Part shown: piece by piece, positions 38,372 through 47,002 of the stretch
How positions within the stretch are numbered: the first letter of the stretch is position 1
Layout of the letters: every line of letters starts with the position of its first letter
From: Bacteroides ihuae
Lineage (GTDB): Bacteria; Bacteroidota; Bacteroidia; Bacteroidales; Bacteroidaceae
NCBI RefSeq assembly: GCF_900104585.1
Contig: NZ_FNVX01000004.1
Coordinates: forward strand, 434,001 to 498,000
Direction: 5' to 3'
DNA length: 64,000 bases
Program-made: the position numbers and the translations under genes
The notes under the pieces: generated by a model
The model's database searches: none
Told to the model about the DNA's origin: nothing
The model's input: only the letters and a program-made list of their open reading frames with translations

Positions 38372-39475
38372 TCACCGGTACACGATGATCCGGCTACCCT
38401 CCATTTTGTATTGAGCACCATACACCAGCATCAACCGCTCCATCACTTCGGCCAGCGTAGCATTGCGGGCAAACTCTGAATTGAAACAGACGTTGGCACC
38501 GAATGCGTGGTTTTCTATCACCAGCTCTTTGTCGAAAGATTGCCTGATGCGCAGAGCGAGCTCTTTTTCGTCGGCATCTATCAGTACGATTCTTCCATCA
38601 ATCCATCCGGAAGAAGATTGCCAGTTCCTATCTCGGACCGTATATTTTCCGGTTATTTTATTGTAAAGAAGCTGTTTGTTAGGCAACAGCGTAGCCAGTC
38701 GCCTGCCGCCCTTGCTCACTGCCACTATCCCTGTGCGCACGGTGATGGTACTTACATTGAGTTCAGGATAATCGCTAATGGTGAAAGAAGTACCCTTAAC
38801 TTGTGTTTGCAACACGCTATGTGCGATGATGAATGGTTTTTGAGGGTTTTTGGCCACATCAAAGAAGATTTCGCCCGTCATCTCTACTTCACGGGTATGA
38901 TCATTGAAGTTACTACCCAATGTCAACCGACTGTCACGATTCATTTGTACCTTCGTATGATCGGGCAACTGTTGGCTCAATATCTGATTTTCGGATTCCA
39001 ACACCGTATCTTTGGTGTAATACTGAAACATTCCTATACCGAAGACGATGGCAATCATGGCAGCGATGCCACCATAGATACGAATCGCCCGCATCGGCCT
39101 TTTTGCTTTGAGGGTAGTCTTGGGAAGGATAGCATCGTTCATTGCTTCTTCTACGGCACTCATCACTTCCGGCTGCTGCGACACAAGGTTCCAATCGGTT
39201 TGAGGGAACTGTTGACTAACGGCCACTTTGCGGTAAATGCATTCGCCCATCCGATCGAGCGCTATGGAGGGTAACTCTTCGCCTTGCTCGCACAAAAGGG
39301 GCTCTTCTTCGTCCGCACACCAAGTTTCTATCATCTCTCTCTCACGTTCCGTAGCTTCACCTCTGGCATAGCGACGTAGCAACTCGTGCACAAAAAGAAA
39401 CCTTCTCACCCTGTTTTCGGGGGTGATTCCTTTTATCATCGCTTTGACCTGCTTTTCGAACTTACGGTTTATCAT
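38372..39475 (-). CDS. FecR-family anti-sigma factor
   Basis: 367 residues. N-terminal cytoplasmic helices (1-128), one membrane helix (about 132-151), FecR domain (about 170-270, with DHTKVQMNRDSRLTL, MTGEIFFDVAKNPQKPF and QVKGTSFTI) and a C-terminal STN-partner domain (about 300-367). It is parallel to the receptor gene at 35004 and divergent from the ECF sigma gene at 39692, completing a Fec-type signalling set. The roughly 200-bp gap to the receptor contains an imperfect hairpin around TTCCCTGATAACGGGGAA. Confidence 0.93.
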   Translation of the reverse strand: MINRKFEKQVKAMIKGITPENRVRRFLFVHELLRRYARGEATEREREMIETWCADEEEPLLCEQGEELPSIALDRMGECIYRKVAVSQQFPQTDWNLVSQQPEVMSAVEEAMNDAILPKTTLKAKRPMRAIRIYGGIAAMIAIVFGIGMFQYYTKDTVLESENQILSQQLPDHTKVQMNRDSRLTLGSNFNDHTREVEMTGEIFFDVAKNPQKPFIIAHSVLQTQVKGTSFTISDYPELNVSTITVRTGIVAVSKGGRRLATLLPNKQLLYNKITGKYTVRDRNWQSSSGWIDGRIVLIDADEKELALRIRQSFDKELVIENHAFGANVCFNSEFARNATLAEVMERLMLVYGAQYKMEGSRIIVYR

Positions 39476-39660
39476 ACCTCTAAATTTTTAAAATGTTCCA
39501 TTATCATCATCACGGGGAATTAACTCTGCTGAGTGACCCTCTATATAGATATACGAGATGAGAAGCAACGAATGGGAACGAAATGCTATTAAGATTCAGT
39601 TACATTTTTGCAGACAAATAACTTAACATCTTTGTAACAGTGAATATGAAATAAACATAG

Positions 39661-39668
39661 TAGCTTTG
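39661..39668 (+). promoter_or_regulatory. -7 element TAGCTTTG before the ECF sigma gene
   Basis: Exact TAnnTTTG match, 24 bases before ATG 39692. A TTTG at 39631 is the nearest -33 candidate but the spacer (26) is longer than usual. Confidence 0.5.
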
Positions 39669-39691
39669 TTGAAAAGAAAAACGAGTTGCTT

Positions 39692-40372
39692 ATGAGTACT
39701 TCGGATAGTGAATTACTGGCAAGAATAGCAGAACGAGACTACGATGCATTCAATATCATGTATGCACGATATAATCGTCTGTTTATGAAATGGACCTATA
39801 GACGCACCCGGAACAGCCAAACATCGGAAGATATTATGCAGATCTTTTGGGCAAACTTGTGGAATACTCCTGCAGTGTTTAATATCAATGAAGCGGGTAT
39901 GGCCAAACAGAGTTTATTAAAAATCCTTTCTTTCCGCATTACCGATTATCTGAAATCTTCTGAAGGCAGAGAAGAGAGTGCCGATACAGATATCATCTCC
40001 GAAATAAGTACAGAGATGTCTTACACGCACGTATTCGAGGATCTACAGGAAGGTGAAATTCACCAGATTATCACGAAAGTACTGAATACATTGCCTCAGC
40101 TCCATCAGGATATTTATCATCTGCGCTGGAATAAACATTATTCTACAAAAGAGACTGCAAAGACATTGGGTATTTGTGAAAAAGCTGTGCGCGAAAGATA
40201 CAAAAAAACACTCTCTAACCTAAAGAAGCATTTGCTCGAAGGCTACTTGAACGATAGCAAGACGAATAAATCATCCGCCATCATGTTGGTAATGCTCATA
40301 CGCATTAATCTTTTCTATCTTTCGGCTTCGAGCCTGACGAACGATGTTCTTACCGGCATTGGCATTCGTTAA
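39692..40372 (+). CDS. ECF RNA polymerase sigma factor (FecI-like)
   Basis: 226 residues from ATG 39692; an in-frame TTG two codons earlier is a less likely start. Region 2 (about 10-75: DYDAFNIMYARYNRLFMKW, then SEDIMQIFWANLWN) and region 4 (about 125-180: LPQLHQDIYHLRWN and the HTH with LGICEKAVRERYKK) are complete. A hydrophobic tail of about 35 residues follows (SAIMLVMLIRINLFYL), unusual for a cytosolic sigma factor. It pairs with the FecR gene at 38372. Its stop overlaps that of the convergent protease gene by about 3 bases. Confidence 0.9.
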   Translation: MSTSDSELLARIAERDYDAFNIMYARYNRLFMKWTYRRTRNSQTSEDIMQIFWANLWNTPAVFNINEAGMAKQSLLKILSFRITDYLKSSEGREESADTDIISEISTEMSYTHVFEDLQEGEIHQIITKVLNTLPQLHQDIYHLRWNKHYSTKETAKTLGICEKAVRERYKKTLSNLKKHLLEGYLNDSKTNKSSAIMLVMLIRINLFYLSASSLTNDVLTGIGIR

Positions 40373-41592
40373 TCAATTCCGTAGACTTTACTCCAATCTA
40401 AAGAACTGAAATAATAAGTATATTCTGTATTTCCCAACCATTTGCCTAGAGGTACATAGACACTTAAACCGCTATAACTTCCCAGCGTTAAATCACTGGC
40501 AAACTTGTCAGTAGCTGCTTTATAGAGTACTACTTGGGACAGTTGTGCCTCAAACGCCTGATATTGAGTAGTGGTGCTTACCTGTTTCATCACATCGGCT
40601 AAATCAAAGAATACCTTAGGTAAGCTACCTCTATGATAGACTTGTAAGCCATCTGTATCTAAACTTTGCAGGGCAGATAGTCGGTTATTGAGTATGCTAT
40701 TTACGGTAGCATACAATCCATCCAACTGCTGGGCATCAATCAATGCAATAGTAGCCGAACGCAGAATCTTGGCGCTCATACCGTTATAGTGATTATAATA
40801 TTTTTGGCAAGCCTCAGCCAATTCCTCCTTACCACCAAACAACTGGGGCAGTAACTCTGAATAAGGCATGCCAGAAGCATCATAATCGGCCTCCATCAGC
40901 ACTTCGGCAGGCGAAGCTATAAAATAGTGACACTTGTTACGAAGTTGATAAAGAGCTTCCACACTACCCATCATGCAGGCATCAAAGAGCATAAACTCTG
41001 CCACATTATCGGGCAAGGCAGCCGCCATCTCATCTATCTCCATCAGTGTCATCCCCTGTGCATCAACTGCCTGATGCTCATCCATGCCCAGGTATCGGGT
41101 GCGGGGAAAGGAGGCTTCGGAAGCAACGGCAGCACGCGTATCTTTAGAATATCCTGAGGGCACCCACCCCATGGAGTGCGACCAATAAACCAGTCCGAAA
41201 TTCTCCGATGGTACCAGCTCTTTCGTTTCAGCGATCACCCGAGCCAATGTCTCTGCAGTGGCAGAGTTCTCTTCTGCATACTCTTTTAAAGCGACTTCTT
41301 CACCATCTGCTGTAATCCGAAAAAGACGAGGCGCTTTTTCTAACCTATCCAGATAGACTACTGTATTACCACCACTGCGCTTCATTCCCTCTTTGAGTTC
41401 TTGCAGGGTATAGTCCACTTCAGAATCCATGGAATTATCTGCTGCCATGTAGACTAATACGGTATAAGAAACCGGGACTACCGGCTCATCATTATCAGTA
41501 GAACATGCCGTAAAAAGGAACAAACTACCGAACATTGCACAGCAGAAGAAGAAAACACTTTTTTTGTTGGCGGCAACACGAAGCATGTTCAT
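40369..41592 (-). CDS. Clostripain-family (C11) cysteine peptidase lipoprotein
   Basis: 407 residues with a lipobox ending in Cys30 (LFTAC). The caspase-like core shows VYMAADNSMD, the catalytic His139 in YWSHSMGW and catalytic Cys206 in FDACMMGSVEAL. C11 peptidases cut after basic residues and, in Bacteroides, act at the surface or periplasm. The next gene in the same direction is the GDPD at 41594, one base away, so the GDPD and peptidase are likely co-transcribed. Confidence 0.92.
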   Translation of the reverse strand: MNMLRVAANKKSVFFFCCAMFGSLFLFTACSTDNDEPVVPVSYTVLVYMAADNSMDSEVDYTLQELKEGMKRSGGNTVVYLDRLEKAPRLFRITADGEEVALKEYAEENSATAETLARVIAETKELVPSENFGLVYWSHSMGWVPSGYSKDTRAAVASEASFPRTRYLGMDEHQAVDAQGMTLMEIDEMAAALPDNVAEFMLFDACMMGSVEALYQLRNKCHYFIASPAEVLMEADYDASGMPYSELLPQLFGGKEELAEACQKYYNHYNGMSAKILRSATIALIDAQQLDGLYATVNSILNNRLSALQSLDTDGLQVYHRGSLPKVFFDLADVMKQVSTTTQYQAFEAQLSQVVLYKAATDKFASDLTLGSYSGLSVYVPLGKWLGNTEYTYYFSSLDWSKVYGID

Positions 41593-41593
41593 T

Positions 41594-42517
41594 CTAGTTC
41601 GCTTTTTTACTTCCTAACCACATCATCACGCTATCTGGTTGATTGGTAATAATAGCATCCACACCCAACTTTTTCAACCGAAGTATCTCTTTTTGATCAT
41701 CTACCGTCCAGGGAGCAACCTCTATTCCTTTGGCATGTGCTTTGCGCACAACTTCTTCAGTTAAGATGTCGTGTTCAGGGCTATATACCTGTGGGGTAAA
41801 GTTAAGTCGGGCCAATTGTTCGTCAAAAGAGGCCACATGATCTTCAACCAAATAAGATAATCGCACGGATGGATATTTCTGATGCAAATAGTTGAGCGTA
41901 CGCACATCAAAGCATTGTACCAGCAATCGATCTCCAAGATCTTTACTCAGCAACACCTTCATACACAAATCCGTAAAAGTCCGATAGTCTGGCGAGAAAA
42001 TGCCATCTTTAGCAGGATCCGACTTTATCTCAATATTGTAGGAAACCTGTTTTACTCCATTATGCTTCACATGTGTTTCCACGCTGTCAATAAGCGTTGA
42101 GACCAAGGGAATAACACATTTCATATTTTTCCTCAAAGGGAAAGACGGATTCATACGAGTACCCACATCATATTTACAAATACTATCATACGTCATACTA
42201 TAGAGTTTGTAATTCTTCATCTGATCCTTCGGGATAGTATCTCCCTGCGGAGTAAGTGCCTTTATCGAGTTAAAGAAAGCATCATGAGAGACAACAACCT
42301 GGCTATCCAGCGTGACATGCAAATCCAGTTCCAAGACCGGCACACCCAGATCAACAGCATGAATCATAGCAGGAATGGTATTCTCCGGATAGAGAGCTGC
42401 TCCACCACGATGCGCATGAACTACGGGAATCTTCTCTTCGGCAGATTTACATCCACCCATCAGTGCAGCAACACACATTGCCAACAAAGGTATCGAGACA
42501 AAAACTTGTTTCTTCAT
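41594..42517 (-). CDS. Glycerophosphodiester phosphodiesterase lipoprotein
   Basis: 307 residues with a lipobox at Cys23 (LMGGC). The GDPD catalytic set is visible: HAHRGG (His36, Arg37), ENTIPA (Glu45), ELDLHVTLDSQVVVSHD (Glu, Asp, His) and late VAPWTVDD. It hydrolyses glycerophosphodiesters to glycerol-3-phosphate and an alcohol in the periplasm. It is followed immediately by the clostripain-type gene in the same direction. Confidence 0.93.
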   Translation of the reverse strand: MKKQVFVSIPLLAMCVAALMGGCKSAEEKIPVVHAHRGGAALYPENTIPAMIHAVDLGVPVLELDLHVTLDSQVVVSHDAFFNSIKALTPQGDTIPKDQMKNYKLYSMTYDSICKYDVGTRMNPSFPLRKNMKCVIPLVSTLIDSVETHVKHNGVKQVSYNIEIKSDPAKDGIFSPDYRTFTDLCMKVLLSKDLGDRLLVQCFDVRTLNYLHQKYPSVRLSYLVEDHVASFDEQLARLNFTPQVYSPEHDILTEEVVRKAHAKGIEVAPWTVDDQKEILRLKKLGVDAIITNQPDSVMMWLGSKKAN

Positions 42518-43040
42518 TTCTTACTACTAATTTGGTTAATGCAGCAAATGTAGAGAATAGATGTTACGATCTTAAGACATGGAAGAAAAAAAAGCGAAGT
42601 AGCTATCCATATTAAGATAAACGTGATGTTTTTTAATGAGATTGTTAATAATGCGCTTATTTGAAGCAAAAGAAGAGAAGGCTGCAAGAAAAAGCTCTTT
42701 TTAAAGAAATGACTTCATCAAAAGAAAAAGCAATAAGTTTTCTCAAAGAAGCCGGGATCTGTAACGATAAAGGAGAGCTGTCCAAAATCTATCAATGAAC
42801 AAACAGAATTTTATTCTAGGCGTTCAAATCTTATCATAGGACAGTTCTTGAAAAGCTTCATGGCAGTTCCAAACTTTCGATTAATTTACAGCGAGAAGAA
42901 GATATAACTTCAACGTGTTGAATGTACGCGATCAGCGTGTTGAAAGCGGACATTCAACAAACCTCTCTCAAAAAGCCTGTAAAGACGGTTATTAATATCT
43001 ACAAAGTTAGAGAGATATATTTTAGATATTATCCTGAAAT
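42518..43040. other. Intergenic region with a short conserved-looking ORF and repeat copy 3
   Basis: 523 bp. At 42709-42798 (plus) a 29-codon frame reads MTSSKEKAISFLKEAGIC and ends KIYQ; its composition looks coding-like, and it may be a peptide or a gene remnant. From 42863 the dispersed repeat copy 3 fills most of the rest. Confidence 0.45.
42863..43005 (+). repeat. Dispersed palindromic repeat, copy 3
   Basis: Left flank GCAGTTCCAAACTTTCGATT and ATTTACAGCG with GAAGATATAACTTCA; core palindromes here are of a different base set (TTCAACGTGTTGAA, CAGCGTGTTGAA, TTCAAC); right flank AAAGCCTGTAAAGACGGTTA and TTAATATCTACAAA. Flanks agree with copy 2 while the core does not. Confidence 0.82.
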
Positions 43041-44015
43041 TTAATCTTCAACTTTAATTAAATATTTATCAATTGCTTGAGATACACCGGATGAATTTGT
43101 AACCAATCCGCCGTGCCCTGCATTTTCTATCTTTATTATTCGCTTATTCTTCAGTATCCTGTCTAACTCTGCTACTACATCCTTATAAACAGGAAGTGTT
43201 TCTGCTCCATAAAGAATTGTCACCCGTCCACTAAATTCATTCAATTTGACAGGTTGTATATTCAGGCGTTGAGGGTCCTTAGATTGATCCAACCATGTGT
43301 GGTAATTGGACAACATAATCCGCCTTTCGCCCTTATCAAAAAGAGTTTCCCAACAACCTTCACCAAATGCCACTTTTTCAAGAAACTGAATTGTGCCCTT
43401 TTCAATTTCGCCCTTCTCCAAGAGTGATTTCGCTAACAACATTGCATCTTTAGTTTCCTGTAAGTCTGTTTTATATTGGGCCTTACCCTTTAAAAGGCCG
43501 AATAAAGGAGGCTCATAGATGAGAATATCTTTCACGACTTCCGGGTGCTCGATTGCAAGCTGAATAACAATGTTAGAGCCATATGAATGTCCGATAAAAT
43601 CAGCTTTTTCAAAACCAAGAGCTTTTATTAGAGCAATAACATCATTCACATCCTGCATGATAGACCCTTGTGCAATATCTGGAGTGGAAGCACTATGCCC
43701 TCGACGATCATAGAGAATTATCGGATTTTTGACCCGACCTGCCAATTGGGTTGCAATAGGTAACCAAGAACCATGGTCACTCCACGAACCATGAACAAAA
43801 AAAATCGGTGTGCCTTCTCCCCTACGATATCTTGTTGCCAATTCTGCATCACCAATGTTTACCAAAAATAACGAATTTTCTTTTTCGAAGCCATTCACTG
43901 TTAGTTCCGAAATAATTCCTTTCTCCTGTTGTGCCTTTATGTTCACCGGAAACAAGAGAACAAGAAAAAGGGACAAAACGCTTATTCCCCCAAAAGAGAT
44001 TTTACTATTCATCAA
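43041..44015 (-). CDS. Secreted alpha/beta-hydrolase
   Basis: 324 residues with a signal peptide (about 1-28, NIKAQ). The fold shows the oxyanion motif FFVHGSWSDHGSW, nucleophile elbow GHSYGSN (Ser144), an acid-bearing strand TILYGAETLPV and the catalytic His in ENAGHGG. Overall it resembles haloperoxidase- or lipase-type hydrolases acting on small esters; substrate unknown. It is isolated between repeat copy 3 and the ferredoxin operon. Confidence 0.88.
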   Translation of the reverse strand: MMNSKISFGGISVLSLFLVLLFPVNIKAQQEKGIISELTVNGFEKENSLFLVNIGDAELATRYRRGEGTPIFFVHGSWSDHGSWLPIATQLAGRVKNPIILYDRRGHSASTPDIAQGSIMQDVNDVIALIKALGFEKADFIGHSYGSNIVIQLAIEHPEVVKDILIYEPPLFGLLKGKAQYKTDLQETKDAMLLAKSLLEKGEIEKGTIQFLEKVAFGEGCWETLFDKGERRIMLSNYHTWLDQSKDPQRLNIQPVKLNEFSGRVTILYGAETLPVYKDVVAELDRILKNKRIIKIENAGHGGLVTNSSGVSQAIDKYLIKVED

Positions 44016-44228
44016 TATACTGTTTTTTTTATAAAAAAGAGAGCCACAAGTTCAAAAACGAAGAGATTCTTTGTGCTCTATCAGAAGGATCTTTCGGATA
44101 TTATCTTTTTACATTTACATAATCTAGAATTTTATACCACAAAAATAGAACATCGTTCTTGTTTGCGCAATCCCCATTTATAGGTATTCTTAAACAGCCA
44201 GCCAGAATTCTTTTTCTTCCATTCGATT

Positions 44229-44447
44229 TTAGCGAGACCTTACTACTCTTATTGCCTGATATCTACATACGCTCATGCAATGCAGGCAGCCAATGCAATT
44301 CTCAGCAGAGTCCACCACTATGTACTTTTGCAAAGGTAATTCAACTTTAGCCAAAACATTATGATGACAACGTTCGATACATTTCCAACAGCCAACACAT
44401 TTATCGAGATCAACTTGAATTAATACGTCTCTTTTTTTATTCATCAT
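44229..44447 (-). CDS. Two-cluster 4Fe-4S ferredoxin
   Basis: 72 residues. Two CxxCxxCxxxC motifs: Cys17, 20, 23, 27 (CVGCWKCIERC) and Cys51, 54, 57, 61 (CIGCLHCMSVC). The short loop between the second and third Cys and the third and fourth (no Pro after the fourth) differs slightly from clostridial ferredoxins. It is the last gene of the run 45547-44229 on this strand and overlaps its upstream neighbour by four bases, so it is translated from the same message as an ECF sigma factor. Confidence 0.9.
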   Translation of the reverse strand: MMNKKRDVLIQVDLDKCVGCWKCIERCHHNVLAKVELPLQKYIVVDSAENCIGCLHCMSVCRYQAIRVVRSR

Positions 44448-44641
44448 TTCTTTATTTCATTATTGCTAATTATTTGAGTGGAGATAGAAGCATTCTCAAA
44501 AATCATCAATAGATTTAGTGCTTTCTCCACCCTTTCACTTCTGGCTAATTCTTCAGCCATAATTTTATTACTTAGATGTAATTCTGTGAGCATCTCCTTA
44601 AGTAATACACGCATTTCCTCTATATTTATTCTATTTCCCAT
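44444..44641 (-). CDS. Small helical protein of unknown function
   Basis: 65 residues, charged and predicted helical (EEMRVLLKEMLTELHLSNKI then ELARSERVEKALNLL), with no Cys and no export signal. It overlaps the ferredoxin gene and starts 5 bases after the sigma-factor stop, so it belongs to that operon. Not recognised; a small partner for the sigma factor or ferredoxin is possible. Confidence 0.6.
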   Translation of the reverse strand: MGNRINIEEMRVLLKEMLTELHLSNKIMAEELARSERVEKALNLLMIFENASISTQIISNNEIKK

Positions 44642-44646
44642 AAGAA

Positions 44647-45240
44647 TCAGTATTCCAAAATATCAACATATAGTGATCTTAGCCTCTCTCTCAAGAAAAG
44701 AACAGCATATCTCTTTCTTGATATAAGCGTATTAACGGTTATTCCGGTTTTTTGAGATATTTCTTTAAAAGAAAGACCTTGTAACTCGCTCATTTCAAAG
44801 ACTCTCTTTTGTTCAATGGGTAACTCTGATAACGCATTTTCCAATTCTTCCCACACCAAAGAATGTAAATATTCATCCTCAGGCGTTAAGGGCTTATCAA
44901 ATAATAAATTATCTAATTCATTGAATATAACGCCATCTGCTTCATCACCATTCAAAAAATCAATAGAAACTTTACTTTTCTTCTTTCTATTCCAATCAAT
45001 AATTTCATTCCGTGTTACAGCATATAACCACGACTCCATTTGTTCAATAGGTTTCATCAAACAATCAGCTGCCGCTAAATGAAAAAACACTTCTTGTAAA
45101 ATATCCTTCGCATCTTCTATCGAATCGACTCGTTTGCGAACAAAATTTTCCAGTCGTTTCTGGTACTTCTCAACAACATTCGTTATATTGAAACTACTAG
45201 AGTGAGCTGTTTGCTCCTTTTTCTTCTTGATAGAAATCAT
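44647..45240 (-). CDS. ECF RNA polymerase sigma factor
   Basis: 197 residues from the ATG chosen at 45240; a GTG start at 45285 would add 15 residues. Region 2 (about 20-85: KYQKRLENFVRKRV, then DAKDILQEVFFHLAAA and WLYAVTRNEIIDW) and region 4 (about 135-190: LSELPIEQKRVFEMSELQGL, then ISQKTGITVNTLISRKR) are complete. Its start overlaps the upstream membrane-protein gene by about 44 bases, and a ferredoxin follows. No FecR or TonB receptor is near, so it belongs to a different ECF group from those at 3906 and 39692. Confidence 0.9.
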   Translation of the reverse strand: MISIKKKKEQTAHSSSFNITNVVEKYQKRLENFVRKRVDSIEDAKDILQEVFFHLAAADCLMKPIEQMESWLYAVTRNEIIDWNRKKKSKVSIDFLNGDEADGVIFNELDNLLFDKPLTPEDEYLHSLVWEELENALSELPIEQKRVFEMSELQGLSFKEISQKTGITVNTLISRKRYAVLFLRERLRSLYVDILEY

Positions 45241-45547
45241 CCCATAAATATTTACGGCATCTAATTTTTCGAGTAAATTTTTCACGTTCTTCAGGCGTCA
45301 TCTTTGCCATTTTTCTTCGCATACCGTCATGATAACCGGCAGAAGGCATCCCTCTACTCCACCCAAACAAAAGTCTAAGCAAAACGAGCAAGCCAAGGGC
45401 CTGCCAAAAATTAATCGATTGAAAATTAAATAAATCAGGCAAAAGCCAATTCCATAAAAGCATTGTAGCAAAAGGAAAGCCTAAAAGAGCGGCAACAAAC
45501 ATGCCCCAATGCATAAGTTTTATACGAGCAATCATAAGCAACAGCAT
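45197..45547 (-). CDS. Two-helix membrane protein preceding the sigma gene
   Basis: 116 residues. Two membrane helices (about 12-35 and 47-63) and a basic, charged C-terminal tail (MRRKMAKMTPEEREKFTRKI, then two nearby residues including Cys97). It overlaps the sigma gene and would be translated first. By position it is a candidate membrane anti-sigma or sensor for that factor (inference); no zinc-binding anti-sigma motif (HxxxCxxC) is present. Confidence 0.65.
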   Translation of the reverse strand: MLLLMIARIKLMHWGMFVAALLGFPFATMLLWNWLLPDLFNFQSINFWQALGLLVLLRLLFGWSRGMPSAGYHDGMRRKMAKMTPEEREKFTRKIRCRKYLWDDFYQEEKGANSSL

Positions 45548-46054
45548 TTAAATTATTAATATGTTTACTTCTCATCTATGTAGACGAATCACACACAAAT
45601 ATATTTTAAATGACCGAGAAAAATTTAAGATTTTCGTTCATTATCTTGCTGATCAGCATTAAACAGCTCCAATCCAAGTCATAGCATTCGTGTCAAACTT
45701 AGAAACAAACTTTATTTTTTATACGCTACTTAGCAGAATAAAGCCGGATGTCTGCTTTGTGATTAAGGCACCAAGTAAAAAAAGCGCACACTTAACATCA
45801 CGCTAAATGTACGCCATAATATAAACTAAAAAATACTTATTATGAAAATGGGATGAAAGGAATATAATCTATTGTTTAGACACACGTTAAAAATACTCAT
45901 CCCTCTTTATCCTCATAACAGACTAACTTTGCGCTATCACAGCGAAAAAATAATATTTTAATTAATGATTAATTTAAAACGATACGACACATTAGCTGAA
46001 ACAAAACTTCAAAGGGAAGCATGCCACAGCCATAGCAAAGAGGAAGACGAATTT
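45548..46054. other. AT-rich intergenic region
   Basis: About 500 bp without a supported gene. A TAACTTTG element (45926-45933, plus) lies upstream of an 88-codon plus-strand frame (45965) that overlaps the better supported minus-strand gene; it is not annotated as a gene. Confidence 0.5.
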
Positions 46055-46495
46055 CTAAATCAAGATATGCCGCAATGCGTAGAGGTAATATCGACGTGCG
46101 GGTTTAGTAGAAATACTAATGAAATGATAAACTGTATTCTTTTGATGGGCCTGCAAAAAAGCGATCAAGTATATAGTTTGAGCAGTGAAATTACTTTCAT
46201 AAGACTTAAAGCAGCCGGATTCTACAAATGAATTATTCCGTGCAAAAACGCCACGAAACATTTTCCAATAACCGGAAGCATCTAGTTCTAACTCCAATAA
46301 ATGCTGAACAGAATCATCATTTGATAAATTAAGCGCAGCAGAAATATAAGAGACATGGTTATCAGTACCATCACTCACAAACATCTCAGAAACATTACTT
46401 ATCTGAGAAGAAGCTTGTAGTAGCGTGCCCTTTATATTAGTAAACACTAATAGAAAAAGAACAACTGTCAATATTGATCTTACACCTTGGCTCAT
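46055..46495 (-). CDS. Small secreted protein of unknown function
   Basis: 146 residues. A hydrophobic N-terminus (about 7-20, ILTVVLFLLVFTNI) acts as signal peptide or anchor; the mature part is mixed alpha/beta and ends in YYLYALRHILI. A TAGTTTTG promoter-like element on the same strand (about 46504-46511) ends 8 bases before the ATG, another near-leaderless arrangement. The overlapping plus-strand frame at 45965-46231 has no signal and less protein-like composition, so this strand was preferred. Function not recognised. Confidence 0.55.
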   Translation of the reverse strand: MSQGVRSILTVVLFLLVFTNIKGTLLQASSQISNVSEMFVSDGTDNHVSYISAALNLSNDDSVQHLLELELDASGYWKMFRGVFARNNSFVESGCFKSYESNFTAQTIYLIAFLQAHQKNTVYHFISISTKPARRYYLYALRHILI

Positions 46496-46594
46496 ATTGG
46501 CCGCAAAACTACAAATGATTATTTGAATTCTTACATAGATGGGAGACTCTTTATTATTCTTTCACATTAGAGTACCTCCGCCTTTGTCCAGGAC

Positions 46595-46846
46595 CTACAA
46601 AGATCTGGGTTTATTAAATAGTGATACAATCCACAATAACAAAATAGCTCCGACAGTAGCAGAAAGTAGATTCCCCAAAATCCCCATAGTGACAATGCCC
46701 AATAGACCAAAAACCCAGCCACCTAACATCCCCCCGACAATACCAACAATCAAGTTCACGACAAGTCCAAATCCACTCCCTCGCATTATCTTACCGGCAA
46801 TGAACCCAGCAAGAACGCCAATCACAACATACCAAATTATACTCAT
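46595..46846 (-). CDS. GlsB/YeaQ/YmgE family stress membrane protein
   Basis: 83 residues, three hydrophobic segments with Gly-rich repeats (VVIGVLAGFIAGKIMRG, NLIVGIVGGMLGGWVFGLLG). This is the transglycosylase-associated family signature; the proteins are small inner-membrane stress proteins without a known reaction. It stands alone between a secreted protein and the SusD terminator. Confidence 0.93.
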   Translation of the reverse strand: MSIIWYVVIGVLAGFIAGKIMRGSGFGLVVNLIVGIVGGMLGGWVFGLLGIVTMGILGNLLSATVGAILLLWIVSLFNKPRSL

Positions 46847-46938
46847 AATTTTTATATTAAAAGATTATATAATATAAAACAATTTTACCGCTAAATAGTT
46901 GTAAGATACTAATCTATTATTTTAATCAGCCACAAAAC

Positions 46939-46979
46939 AAAGCAGGTGAACCGGTATTAACAACCCATCCACCTGCTTT
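46939..46979 (-). terminator. Rho-independent terminator of the SusC/SusD operon
   Basis: 10-bp stem AAAGCAGGTG/CACCTGCTTT with a 21-base loop that can form a small inner stem, followed on the minus strand by TTTGTTTTG. It lies about 25 bases after the SusD stop codon. Confidence 0.8.
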
Positions 46980-47002
46980 CAACAAACTCTCAAAAAAGCT
47001 CT

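Noticed and set aside
38507..39274. 255-codon plus-strand open frame
   Set aside because: Antisense shadow of the FecR gene at 38372-39475.
45965..46231. 88-codon plus-strand frame with a TAACTTTG element upstream
   Set aside because: It overlaps the minus-strand gene at 46055-46495, which has a signal peptide and its own promoter-like element; the plus-strand peptide has no export signal or recognisable family.
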